Assembly: GCA_938083195.1 (NCBI GenBank)
Contig: CALKCK010000009.1
Coordinates: 1-64,000, forward strand
DNA length: 64,000 bases
Source: an uncultured Pirellulaceae bacterium
GTDB taxonomy: Bacteria; Planctomycetota; Planctomycetia; Pirellulales; Pirellulaceae
Direction of reading: 5' to 3'
A program made the translations under genes and the position numbers. Position 1 is the first letter of the stretch; every line of letters starts with the position of its first letter. A model generated the notes under the pieces. That model was not told the origin of the DNA and did no database searches. It saw only the letters and a list, made by a program, of their open reading frames with translations. Positions 49,405 through 59,175 of this stretch are shown piece by piece.

Positions 49405-50424
49405 ATGAGCAAATCGAAACTTGAGTACATCTGGCTTGACGGCTATAAGCCAACCCAGAGTCTTCGCAGCAAAACAAAAATTGTCGCTGATTTCAGTGGC
49501 GAACTGGAAGACTGCCCAGAGTGGTGCTTCGATGGCAGTTCGACAGAGCAGGCAGAAGGCGGAGCGTCTGATTGCCTTCTCAAACCTGTTGCTATCTTCC
49601 CTGATCCTGAGCGATTCAGTGGCTTCCTCGTAATGTGCGAAGTCTTAAACGCGGATGGAACGCCCCATGACTCCAATGGCCGAGCGACCATCGAAGACGA
49701 CGACAACGATTTCTGGTTCGGCTTTGAACAAGAATATTTCCTTTGGGATACCGAAACCAACAGCCCTCCTGGATTCCCAACAGGGGGTTACCCGGGGCCG
49801 CAGGGACCGTATTACTGCTCGGTCGGTGCCAAGAATGCTCACGGTCGCCACATGATTGAAGAACACCTCGATGTCTGCTTAGATGCCGGAATCAATGTTG
49901 AAGGAATCAACGCCGAAGTTGCCGCTGGCCAATGGGAATTCCAGTGTTTTGCCAAAGGGGCAAAACAAGCGGGTGATCAAATTTGGGTAGCCCGCTATCT
50001 ACTTGAACGAATCGGCGAAAAATATGGACTCGCTATCGAGTATCACCCCAAGCCTCTGGGCGACACCGACTGGAACGGTTCCGGGATGCACGCCAACTTC
50101 TCGAACTCAACACTCCGAGAATGTGGCGACCAATCCGTTTACGATCAAGTTTGCAAGGCATTTGAGCCACGCGTCAGTGAGCACATTGCAGTTTACGGTG
50201 CGGATAATGACCAGCGCCTCACTGGCAAACATGAAACCCAGTCGATCAACCAGTTTAGTTATGGCGTCTCAGATCGCGGCGCATCGATTCGCATCCCCGT
50301 TGGTACCGTTACCAATGGCTGGAAAGGCTGGCTGGAAGATCGTCGACCTGCATCCAACGCCGATCCCTACAAAGTGGCGGCAGAAATTATCAAAACTGTT
50401 AAAGGAGCGTTGGTGACTGTCTAG
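49405..50424 (+). CDS. Glutamine synthetase type II (eukaryotic-like)
   Basis: KLEYIWLDGYKPTQSLRSKTKI...PEWCFDGSSTEQAEGGASDCLLKPVAIFPDPER...FGFEQEYFLWD...YYCSVGAKNAHGRHMIEEHLDVCLDAGI; internal start at 49405. Confidence 0.95.
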   Translation: MSKSKLEYIWLDGYKPTQSLRSKTKIVADFSGELEDCPEWCFDGSSTEQAEGGASDCLLKPVAIFPDPERFSGFLVMCEVLNADGTPHDSNGRATIEDDDNDFWFGFEQEYFLWDTETNSPPGFPTGGYPGPQGPYYCSVGAKNAHGRHMIEEHLDVCLDAGINVEGINAEVAAGQWEFQCFAKGAKQAGDQIWVARYLLERIGEKYGLAIEYHPKPLGDTDWNGSGMHANFSNSTLRECGDQSVYDQVCKAFEPRVSEHIAVYGADNDQRLTGKHETQSINQFSYGVSDRGASIRIPVGTVTNGWKGWLEDRRPASNADPYKVAAEIIKTVKGALVTV

Positions 50425-50485
50425 TACGGAACAGTCAGTTGATTCGAAATTAAGATCAGAATCAGCGAACAACCCAAACAACTTT

Positions 50486-50521
50486 AAGCTGCTGTCCCTT
50501 TTCGGTCAGCAGCTTTTTTTT
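50486..50521 (+). terminator. Rho-independent terminator after the type II glutamine synthetase gene
   Basis: AAGCTGCTG / CAGCAGCTT stem followed by a T-run. Confidence 0.85.
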
Positions 50522-50558
50522 GCATTGTCGGTCGAAGCAGGCAAATCCATTTAAATGA

Positions 50559-50590
50559 ATTTTACCAATTCCGTATTTTACCAATTCCGA
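50559..50590. repeat. 16-bp tandem duplication (ATTTTACCAATTCCG[T/A] x2)
   Basis: Direct reading. Confidence 0.9.
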
Positions 50591-50649
50591 GCTTACAAAT
50601 TCTCGCAGCAATCCATTGACCCTCTGCCGACAAAGGTTCAAATATCAGA

Positions 50650-51843
50650 ATGAACACTCCCAACCCAATCCCAATGCGGGATCCTTCGAATGATCGCGAC
50701 TGGTCTGATCTGGCAGCCAATTGGAAATTACGAAGCGACACCATCTATTTAAATCATGGCTCCTTTGGCTTGCAGCCAAATTTGGTTCGTTATAACCGAC
50801 GAAGCTGGATTGACCGACTCGATGAACAGCCAATGGATTTTTATCTTCGGCAAATGGAGAGTGCTCTCTTTGAGGCACGAACATCCATTGCAGAATTCAT
50901 TGGCACTAACCCAGCCAATCTCGTTCTTATTGACAACGCAACTTATGCCATGAACATCGTGGCCAACAGCTTTTCCCTGAATCCCGGTGATGAAGTTCTT
51001 ATCAACGACCACGAATATGGAGCTGTTCACCGAATCTGGCAACGTGCTTGCGATAGATCAGGGGCGAAACTGGTATCTGCAACACTCCCCGATTCGTTTG
51101 AGTCCAAAGATCAAATCGTCGACTGCTTAATTCAGGCTGCCACGAACAAGACTCGCTTGGTGGTGGTTAGCCATATCACCTCCGCGACTGCTTTGATTAT
51201 GCCGATCGAAGAAATCTGTGGCGCTTTCCACGCCCAAGGCGTCGCAGTCTGCGTTGATGGCCCTCACGCCCCGGCACACGTTGAACTATCAGTCGAGAAT
51301 CTCAAATGTGATTTCTATACTGCTAGTTTACACAAGTGGTTGTGCGCCCCCTTAGGCAGTGGATTTCTCTACGTACACCCCCGCTTCCAAAATACGATTC
51401 AGCCCCCGGTAAAAAGCTGGGGTCGTTTATTACCTGCAATTCCCGAAACTTGGGACGAAGAATTCACCTGGATCGGCTCCCGTGACCCGAGCCCATTTCT
51501 TTCAGTGCCGCAGGCTATTGGATGGATTCAAGACATCGGTCTGAATAATTTTCGCAATCGAGCATGCTGGTTGGCAAGCTACACCGAGAATTGCTTACGT
51601 GATCTATTCCACACTCAACCCATCGGCGACCGAAGTGCCGGATGGTACGGAGCAATGACCCATGTCCCACTCCCTCCCGGAGATTGGAGTGGTCTACAGA
51701 AACAACTTTGGGAACAGATTGGAATCGAAGTCATGATCATTCTGTTCAAAGAACGCTGGTATGTCCGTGTCTCTCACCACCTTTATAACAACCAAGTACA
51801 AATCAACACGTTTATCAAAGCCATCTCAAGAATGACTACTTAA
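50650..51843 (+). CDS. Class V aminotransferase, isopenicillin-N epimerase-like
   Basis: YLNHGSFGLQPN...DNATYAMNIVANSF...VCVDGPHAPAHVELSVENLKCDFYTASLHKWLCAPLGSGFLYV. Confidence 0.93.
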   Translation: MNTPNPIPMRDPSNDRDWSDLAANWKLRSDTIYLNHGSFGLQPNLVRYNRRSWIDRLDEQPMDFYLRQMESALFEARTSIAEFIGTNPANLVLIDNATYAMNIVANSFSLNPGDEVLINDHEYGAVHRIWQRACDRSGAKLVSATLPDSFESKDQIVDCLIQAATNKTRLVVVSHITSATALIMPIEEICGAFHAQGVAVCVDGPHAPAHVELSVENLKCDFYTASLHKWLCAPLGSGFLYVHPRFQNTIQPPVKSWGRLLPAIPETWDEEFTWIGSRDPSPFLSVPQAIGWIQDIGLNNFRNRACWLASYTENCLRDLFHTQPIGDRSAGWYGAMTHVPLPPGDWSGLQKQLWEQIGIEVMIILFKERWYVRVSHHLYNNQVQINTFIKAISRMTT

Positions 51844-52053
51844 GTGAGTCGACTTACACTCCCCCCTGAGTTGGCCATTTTTCACTTGGAAGAACAAAAG
51901 CTAATTCGAGCACCATATATCCCCCAGAACCCATTGTTTAACTGACCTAGTGACCGACTCTCGTCGCTGCAATCGCACCCAAGCAATATTTGTTTTGAAG
52001 ATAATCTCCCGAATTGATCGAATCGCATACCGCAAATCGCTTTTTCGTACATA

Positions 52054-52698
52054 ATGGGCTCGATGTGGCCAGACAAACCCCAAACCGAACAGTTAATCGT
52101 AAGAGCGAAGGATGGCGATGCGTCCGCAGTGAATCACTTGATGGACCGCCATCGGAATTCGCTTCGGCAATTGATTCGGATGCGATTAGATAACAAAATT
52201 CAAAAACGAATTGATGTTAGCGATGTCGTTCAAGATGTACTGATTGAAGCAAACCGACGACTAGATCGTTACCTTGCTGATCCCATCATGCCGTTTCATC
52301 TCTGGCTTCGCCAAATTGCCAAAGACCGAATAATTGATGCCCACCGCCGGCATCGTGTTTCTGCGAAACGTTCGGTGGATCGGGAGCAGCAACTCTGTGC
52401 TCCCCGAGGTTACGACAAATCTTCGATCCAGTTGGCTTCCATTCTTGGCGACTCGAGACTGACGCCGGCCGCTGCAGCTTTGCAGCGAGAGATGGCCAAA
52501 AAAGTGGAGGCCTCCATTTCACAACTCGATCAAAAAGATTGTGAAATTATTGTCATGCGTCATTATGAACACCTGACCAACCAAGAGATTGGTCAAATCT
52601 TAGAACTTTCCGAGCCAGCCGCGAGCATGCGTTACTTACGTGCGATTCGAAGATTAAAATCGGTTATGCAAGACGGCCAAAACTCCATCGAACCTTAG
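52054..52698 (+). CDS. ECF-type RNA polymerase sigma factor
   Basis: RIDVSDVVQDVLIEANRRLDRYLADPIMPFHLWLRQIAKDRIIDAHRRH...IVMRHYEHLTNQEIGQILELSEPAASMRYLRAIRRLK. Confidence 0.92.
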   Translation: MGSMWPDKPQTEQLIVRAKDGDASAVNHLMDRHRNSLRQLIRMRLDNKIQKRIDVSDVVQDVLIEANRRLDRYLADPIMPFHLWLRQIAKDRIIDAHRRHRVSAKRSVDREQQLCAPRGYDKSSIQLASILGDSRLTPAAAALQREMAKKVEASISQLDQKDCEIIVMRHYEHLTNQEIGQILELSEPAASMRYLRAIRRLKSVMQDGQNSIEP

Positions 52699-52719
52699 TC
52701 ATTTCCAAACCAGAATTTC

Positions 52720-54381
52720 GTGACTCAGAAGTACCAGGAAAATCAGGACGACGAAGCCGAGATGAGACTCGCAGTGCTCGTCACTGAATTAGCGGATCAA
52801 GCTAATCAGGGAAAGCAGGTAAGCCTAGAAGAAGCTTGCCTGAAGAATCCGGAATTTGAGACAGATCTTCGAGAACTTTGGGGCACGATCATCGTCGCCG
52901 AAGCTGCGGCGAAAGAACAGAGCCAGTTCTCTTCAGCCACGCGTGAATTACAAATCCCTCAACTTGAACTTCCTTGCGATTTTGGCGATTATCGCCTCGA
53001 GGAGGAAATTGGCAGAGGTGGTATGGGAATCGTTTATCGCGCTTCCCGATTCAGTAACGGTGAACTGGTCGCGATCAAGATGATCCTCAAAGGCGACTTT
53101 GCCAATGATACGGATCGCCAGCGATTCTCAGCCGAGGCGGATGCTGCGTCGCGACTTAATCACCCCAACATCATTCCAATCTACGAAATTGGAGAACACC
53201 AGGGACGCAGTTTCTTTTGCATGAAGCTGATCACCGGTCAGTCCCTGTCAGAGCGATTATCTCGTGGTCCCCTCCCACCTCAGCGGGCGGCAAAGATCAT
53301 GAACGAAATTAGTGATGCGATTAGCTTCGCCCACCAAAACGGAATATTACACCGGGACCTCAAACCCTCCAACATCATGCTCGACGATGACTGGACGGCT
53401 TACGTTGCAGACTTTGGATTAGCCAAAGAAGCTGACGGACGTACCAGCTTGACCCGAACCGGAGCCATCTTGGGGACTCCATCGTACATGTCCCCTGAAC
53501 AAGCAACCGGAGCCCGCGGGGAAGTTGGGATCACCAGTGACGTCTACAGTCTAGGAGCCGTGCTTTACCATTTACTAACCGGACACCCACCCTTCATGGG
53601 CTCAACACCGGTCGAAACAGTATTAATGGTTCTCGAACAAGATCCGGTCGCGCCGCGTGTGCTCAACCGACGTGTCGATCGTCGACTCGAGAACATTGCG
53701 ATGCAATGTTTGCAAAAACCGCAAGATCTTCGATACGGCAGCGCAACGGACTTGCGGAACGATTTACGGGCATTTCTAAATAACGAATCCGTCGCCGCGA
53801 GCGAAGGAAAGTTTGGCCAAATCATCGGCAACGTCTTTCGGGAAACGCATCACGCCGTCATTCTTGAAAATTGGGGCCTTATCTGGATATGGCATAGCAT
53901 GGTCTTGTTTGTTGCCTGCATGGCAACTTATGCCCTCCAACTCTACGGAGTCGATTCCCCTTGGGCCTACGGAGTAATGTGGACTTTTGGCCTGGGAGCT
54001 TGGGCGGTCGTATTTTGGTTCGTTCGACGCCGAATGGGACCTGTCACTTTCGTCGAACGTCAAATCGCCCATGTTTGGGCTGGAGCGATGTGCTGCGTCG
54101 CCTTCATTTTCCCTCTCGAGGTCCACTTCGACCTCGAACGCCTGAGCATGGCCCCCCTGTTAGCGGTGTTTGCAGGAATGGTCTTTTTAATCAAAGCCGG
54201 CATTTTGTCTGGATCTTTCTATATCCAAGCGATCACACTATTCATGACTGCCATCACGATGGTGGTCTTTAGCTCAATCGCCATGCCTTTGTTTGCCTTT
54301 GTTTCCGCAGGCTGTTTCTTTTTCTCGGGCTTAAAATATTACCGTCGACGAAAAAAGCAGCTCGACAGCCGAATGAGCTAA
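52720..54381 (+). CDS. Membrane serine/threonine protein kinase paired with the ECF sigma factor
   Basis: EEIGRGGMGIVYRAS; VAIKMIL; ILHRDLKPSNIMLDD; VADFGLAKE; GTPSYMSPEQATG; multi-TM C-terminus; GTG start. Confidence 0.95.
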   Translation: MTQKYQENQDDEAEMRLAVLVTELADQANQGKQVSLEEACLKNPEFETDLRELWGTIIVAEAAAKEQSQFSSATRELQIPQLELPCDFGDYRLEEEIGRGGMGIVYRASRFSNGELVAIKMILKGDFANDTDRQRFSAEADAASRLNHPNIIPIYEIGEHQGRSFFCMKLITGQSLSERLSRGPLPPQRAAKIMNEISDAISFAHQNGILHRDLKPSNIMLDDDWTAYVADFGLAKEADGRTSLTRTGAILGTPSYMSPEQATGARGEVGITSDVYSLGAVLYHLLTGHPPFMGSTPVETVLMVLEQDPVAPRVLNRRVDRRLENIAMQCLQKPQDLRYGSATDLRNDLRAFLNNESVAASEGKFGQIIGNVFRETHHAVILENWGLIWIWHSMVLFVACMATYALQLYGVDSPWAYGVMWTFGLGAWAVVFWFVRRRMGPVTFVERQIAHVWAGAMCCVAFIFPLEVHFDLERLSMAPLLAVFAGMVFLIKAGILSGSFYIQAITLFMTAITMVVFSSIAMPLFAFVSAGCFFFSGLKYYRRRKKQLDSRMS

Positions 54382-54909
54382 GAAACAATTAACAGCGAAC
54401 TGACTCCTCTCGCTGCGGACCGATCTCGGATGAAAACCAAGTTCGTCCCCTCTGGTTGAACGAGGTGGAAAATTAACGAACGGATTCTTTTCTTTTCATG
54501 CTGTTTTTTTTCAACACGCATCTGCTCCCATTTCATTACGTCTGCATCGTTTGTAACGGATACTCAGCGCGAGTCGCGGCAATCCCGGTTTAATCCGACC
54601 CTAACCCGCAGCCTCAACGAAATAATTCGTTTTTATTTAACCCTTAAAGTTTGACTAAATCTAGTCGTGACTTAGGTTTCTAGTGAGTTGAGAGAACGAG
54701 CTTTTTGTTCTCCCAATTCACGCCAATTCGAGTAATCGAAACGGCGATCCTGCACGCTTTTGAAGAAAGCAACTTGATATCGTGGGACAGCTGACATCAG
54801 CAGGACAAGTGCTCATCCACTTGGTCAGCCCGGCCCTTTTTAATTTTTTTAGAACCATTTGGTTCAGACGCCCACAAGGGCACGTCAAATCCGTCGGAGG
54901 AAAGACAAG

Positions 54910-55098
54910 ATGAAGAAGTTTATCAACAAAATCGAAAAGTTCATGAAGTCGGAAGATGGCCCAACAGCAGTTGAGTACGCCATCATGCTTGCTTTGATCG
55001 TTATTGTTTGCCTAACAGCGATTCAAGCTGTTGGTACAGCTGCAAACACAGCGTTCCAAAACATTGGTTCACAGATCAGCGGTTTGCCGTCGAACTAG
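54910..55098 (+). CDS. flp: Flp/Fap-type pilin
   Basis: MKKFINKIEKFMKSEDGPTAVEYAIMLALIVIVCLTAIQAVG. Confidence 0.92.
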   Translation: MKKFINKIEKFMKSEDGPTAVEYAIMLALIVIVCLTAIQAVGTAANTAFQNIGSQISGLPSN

Positions 55099-55137
55099 TT
55101 TGGGGTCTGCCATTAGGTAGACTTTGCTAAATCATTA

Positions 55138-55169
55138 GCCCCTCAGCTCTTCGAGCTCAGGGGCTTTTT
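55138..55169 (+). terminator. Terminator/attenuator between the pilin and prepilin peptidase genes
   Basis: GCCCCTCAGCTC-TTC-GAGCTCAGGGGC (one C-C mismatch) followed by TTTTT. Confidence 0.8.
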
Positions 55170-55485
55170 CCACGTTAAAACCGCATCAAGGATAAGGTAT
55201 CAGTTTAGAACGGATTTCATTCAAGACCTCTATTTGGATCGAGAAAATCAAATGGAATGGTTCGTTACAATTGGAACGTTCGAGCAGGCCGTCGAGCTTG
55301 CATGCTACTTTTGCACTTTGACTGCAGTTTTCCTGAGCTATTTATTCACGCTCAGATTTTAAACGCAACGACCACGCGATCGCCCGACCTATCGGTTTTG
55401 GAAACCGAGACCGTCAACCCGAGAAAAAATGAGTTTTTCTCTCGCGAACCAACACAACACAACACAGAGTGCAGGAGTTTTTGTT

Positions 55486-56061
55486 ATGGAAGAGATTCTA
55501 GTTACCATGGCCGATAACTGGGTTTATTGGGCCGTCAGTATTTTTGCGATCATTGCCGCGTACATCGACGGCAAGGAGCTTCGAGTTCCCAACAAAATTA
55601 CCTTTCCGATGATTATCAGCGGATGGATTTACAGTGCCATGTTTTACAGCATGGACGGGCAGGGCTGGTATATCGGCCTGATGTGGAGCCTCGCTGGCAC
55701 CGCTGTCGGAATCGCGACGCTTCTTCCGGCCTACGCCGTCGGTGGAATGGGAGCTGGCGATGTGAAGATGATGGCTGCAATTGGAGCCTGGGTTCACTGC
55801 ACGATTACTTTTTACGCTTTTTGCGTTTCCGCAATTGTAGGTGCCATCCTCGCCGTAATCATGGTGATTGCCGCAGGGGAAGGAAGAAAGCATTTCAATC
55901 AGTTCTTTTTCATTCTCAATGAAATCACAACAATTCGAGATCCTGAAGCGCTTGCTGAAATTGCAACCGAACGAAAAAGTTCAATGCGTTTGCTGCCCTA
56001 CGGTATTCCCTTAGCAATCGGAACCGTATTGTATTTTGCCTGGATGGGATACCTCATCTAA
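55486..56061 (+). CDS. cpaA: Type IV prepilin peptidase, CpaA/TadV-like
   Basis: YIDGKELRVPNKITFP...GGMGAGDVKMMAAIGAW (GxGD aspartyl motif); RBS GCAGGAG upstream of ATG 55486. Confidence 0.9.
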   Translation: MEEILVTMADNWVYWAVSIFAIIAAYIDGKELRVPNKITFPMIISGWIYSAMFYSMDGQGWYIGLMWSLAGTAVGIATLLPAYAVGGMGAGDVKMMAAIGAWVHCTITFYAFCVSAIVGAILAVIMVIAAGEGRKHFNQFFFILNEITTIRDPEALAEIATERKSSMRLLPYGIPLAIGTVLYFAWMGYLI

Positions 56062-56337
56062 GACCTACGCATTGTTCCGATTCTGCCGGATTTGATTTCA
56101 ATTAGACCTGTCCTGCTTTTTTTGGACTGAAATCGAATGAGAACCGAATTAATCGGAAAAGGGCTGCTTGTACAGTGCAATGCAAGCGAGCAGTCCCTCG
56201 GATCGAATTTTTGATTCTGAAGAGATGAGTTTCAAGGACGGGTTGTCGATTGCATTGCCAGACCGAAGCGATTTTTACTAAAGCCAATCGAAGTGATTGG
56301 CAAACAACCCTAAAACGCTGTTGTTGAGGTTAATCCT

Positions 56338-57360
56338 ATGAAATCTAAGTCATTCATGCTAATGGTTCTATCGATGGGCTTTGGTCTCGTTGCCGCGATC
56401 GGCATCAGCCAAGTTCTAGGTCAGAAATCAGCCAACGCCGAACCAGAGAAAGCAATGGGCCCCGTTATCGTGGCTGCCGTTGACTTAGATCCCAACACGC
56501 GTTTAACAGAAGAAAACGTCAAAATTGAAAATTGGCCACTGAACATCATTCCCGATGACGCGGCAACAAGCCTTGAAGATGTCGAGGACATGGTCAACCG
56601 CAACCGCCTTGGAAAAGGAATGCCGATCAATTTGTCGGTGATCGTCAATGAAAAATCTGTTGCTTCGCTTTCAATTCCAAGCGATATGAAAGTCGTTGCA
56701 ATCAAAGTACCTTCGGATGATCTGTTTGGCGGCCTGCTTAGCCCAGGCGACAAAGTCGACGTAATCGGACTGTTTGCAAAACGAGACAAAAAGAATGCTA
56801 ACCGAATTAACCAGACCTCTAAGACATTCTTGCGAGGCCTTCAGGTTTTCAGCATCAACAACAGCATGAAATCAGTGGAAACTCGAGAAGACAGCCCAAC
56901 TGCTGGCACTAATTCAGCAGTTGTTGGCGTTTTGGCCACCGAAGAACAGGCAGAGGCGATTTACTATGTCTTAAAGACAGCTCAAATCAAACTTACTCTC
57001 CGTGGCGAAGAAGCAACCAACGACGACGACATCGAGAGTCTCGACCAGATCATGGGATGGGATCTCATCGATGAAGACGAAGAGGATACTCAGTCTAATG
57101 AAAACATTGTCACGGTCGCCGAGAGCGACGTGCTGAACGAGGAACAGATTCCCCCTTCAATGACTATTTGGAGCGGTAATTCACCGGAAAATTACACCTT
57201 CACTCCAGGACTGCTACCACAAAGCACCATTCCTGATATCAATATGGCCCCGATCGTACCTGTCAATTCCGATGACACAAATGACGACGATGAGGCTGAC
57301 TCTGACGGCTCTAACGAAATTGATCGCAATTTGGAAGAAGATCAATATCAGGGTGAATAG
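56338..57360 (+). CDS. cpaB: Flp pilus assembly protein CpaB
   Basis: VIVAAVDLDPNTRLTEENVKIENWP...VVAIKVPSDDLFGGLLSPGDKVDVIG (SAF-like). Confidence 0.9.
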   Translation: MKSKSFMLMVLSMGFGLVAAIGISQVLGQKSANAEPEKAMGPVIVAAVDLDPNTRLTEENVKIENWPLNIIPDDAATSLEDVEDMVNRNRLGKGMPINLSVIVNEKSVASLSIPSDMKVVAIKVPSDDLFGGLLSPGDKVDVIGLFAKRDKKNANRINQTSKTFLRGLQVFSINNSMKSVETREDSPTAGTNSAVVGVLATEEQAEAIYYVLKTAQIKLTLRGEEATNDDDIESLDQIMGWDLIDEDEEDTQSNENIVTVAESDVLNEEQIPPSMTIWSGNSPENYTFTPGLLPQSTIPDINMAPIVPVNSDDTNDDDEADSDGSNEIDRNLEEDQYQGE

Positions 57361-57530
57361 GTTCGAATTAGCTATATGTAACGTAGGACTTTGTCTGGTT
57401 TTAACACTAAAAAACCGCTGGGCAGTCGGATGGGAACATTCCACCGGCTGCAGACGTCAAGGATGACTCCGGTAAGACTCACTTCGTTTCGAATTACACA
57501 AGCCGATCCGCCCAACGCAAGGATTCATGG

Positions 57531-59081
57531 ATGAACAAGCGTCTTTCAACTCAATTTCGCATTGTTTTTGCCCTAATTGCAGCTGCTTTACTTGGAATAC
57601 CAGGCACGATGCAGGCACAGGTAGGCTTGAATTACCAAATCCGCCAAGATGTGAAGACGATTCAGATGGTGGAGGGTTCGAGCCAACGCCTTCAATTCGA
57701 ATACAACATTCCCGAGTTGATGGTTGAGAATCCAGAGGTGATTGGAGCCACGCCAGTGACACCCAACACCATCCTAGTGAGCGCACTCAAACCTGGGATG
57801 TCGACCCTCACGGTCAGTGACCCTGATAAGAATCTCGAAATGATTAACATCGAGGTCTCAATTGATGTACGAGAAGTGGAGGGCGCGATTGCGAAAATTT
57901 TCCCGGACTCTCAAGTCAGCGTTAACCCTCTGAAGTCAAGCATCATCTTGACAGGGAACGTCGCTCGGGCCGACCAGGTGGAAAACATTCTCAAAGTTGC
58001 AAGAGACTACTTCCCGACCAATGTCATCAATGAACTTCAAGTCAACGGCACGCAAAACATTGCGATCAAAGTAAAAGTTTACGAGGTCGCCCGCGGTAAA
58101 CTTCGTCAGCTTGGTGTTGACTGGGCTTACCTCGGTGAAGAATTTAATGTTGTCTCGAGCGTGGCTCAGTTGATTCAGGATGTCTCTACAGGAGGCAGTA
58201 CAGGAACTTCAGCAAACTTTGCTTTCGGTGTTCTCAACGATGGAAATCGATTCAACGCTTTCATCGAAGCTCTGGAGAGTAACAACCTCGCTAAGTTATT
58301 GGATCAACCCGTCTTGGTCGCCCAAAACGGCCGTCCTGCCGAATTCCTTTCAGGTGGTGAGATTGCCATTCAGGTCGCCAGCGGACTGGGAACCAACTCA
58401 ATCGAGTACCGCCCCTTTGGCACCAAACTAGACGTTGTTCCAATCATTCACGGACAAGGCCAGCTAACGCTTGAAATCAGAGCAGAAGTCTCGGAGGTCG
58501 CTGCAGACCTCGCCGGTGACTCTGGCGTTCCTGGGTTTCGCGTGCGGCGGGTTAACACCGGTGTAAAAATGAAAGCGGGTCACACTCTAGCTCTCGCAGG
58601 AGACTATCGCGAGAAAGACGAAACGGAAGTCCGAGGGATTCCCAAGCTGATGCACAACCCTTGGTTTGGGCCCGCTTTTCGCTCCGTTACCGATAAATCT
58701 AATGAAACCGAATTGGTCTTTTTATTAACTCCAAATTTCATCAGCGAAGTGGAATCAGACCAACTTCCAGAGTACGGTCCCGGAAGGCTCACAACGCGTC
58801 CGTCAGATCGTGAATTATATATCAACGGCTACACCGAAGTTCCAAGATGTGAGGACGACTGCCCAATTGATGACAGTTTCGGTAGTAATCGGGGACGAGG
58901 AAATTTCCCCTTCACAACCCCCGGAGCGGCTACTCAATCGCAACCGACAAACAACTCTCCGTTCCAATTCAAAACCAGTCCAAACCGAACAACCGGTTCC
59001 ATAGACGCAAGCCCTAAAACCCAGCCAGAACGTGAATCAAAGTCATTTTTCAAATGGCCCTTCAAAACGAAAATCCGCTAA
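57531..59081 (+). CDS. cpaC: Tad secretin, CpaC/RcpA-like
   Basis: PNTILVSALKPGMSTLTVSD...GNVARADQVENILKVAR...LLDQPVLVAQNGRPAEFLSGGEIAI...GTKLDVVPIIHGQGQLTLEI. Confidence 0.92.
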   Translation: MNKRLSTQFRIVFALIAAALLGIPGTMQAQVGLNYQIRQDVKTIQMVEGSSQRLQFEYNIPELMVENPEVIGATPVTPNTILVSALKPGMSTLTVSDPDKNLEMINIEVSIDVREVEGAIAKIFPDSQVSVNPLKSSIILTGNVARADQVENILKVARDYFPTNVINELQVNGTQNIAIKVKVYEVARGKLRQLGVDWAYLGEEFNVVSSVAQLIQDVSTGGSTGTSANFAFGVLNDGNRFNAFIEALESNNLAKLLDQPVLVAQNGRPAEFLSGGEIAIQVASGLGTNSIEYRPFGTKLDVVPIIHGQGQLTLEIRAEVSEVAADLAGDSGVPGFRVRRVNTGVKMKAGHTLALAGDYREKDETEVRGIPKLMHNPWFGPAFRSVTDKSNETELVFLLTPNFISEVESDQLPEYGPGRLTTRPSDRELYINGYTEVPRCEDDCPIDDSFGSNRGRGNFPFTTPGAATQSQPTNNSPFQFKTSPNRTTGSIDASPKTQPERESKSFFKWPFKTKIR

Positions 59082-59175
59082 GCTAAAAAGTTAGCAAATA
59101 TTTAACTCGCATCGCAACAACTCGCGACCGGCAAAACACAAACGAACCACGGCAATCTAAACACACGGATAACAG

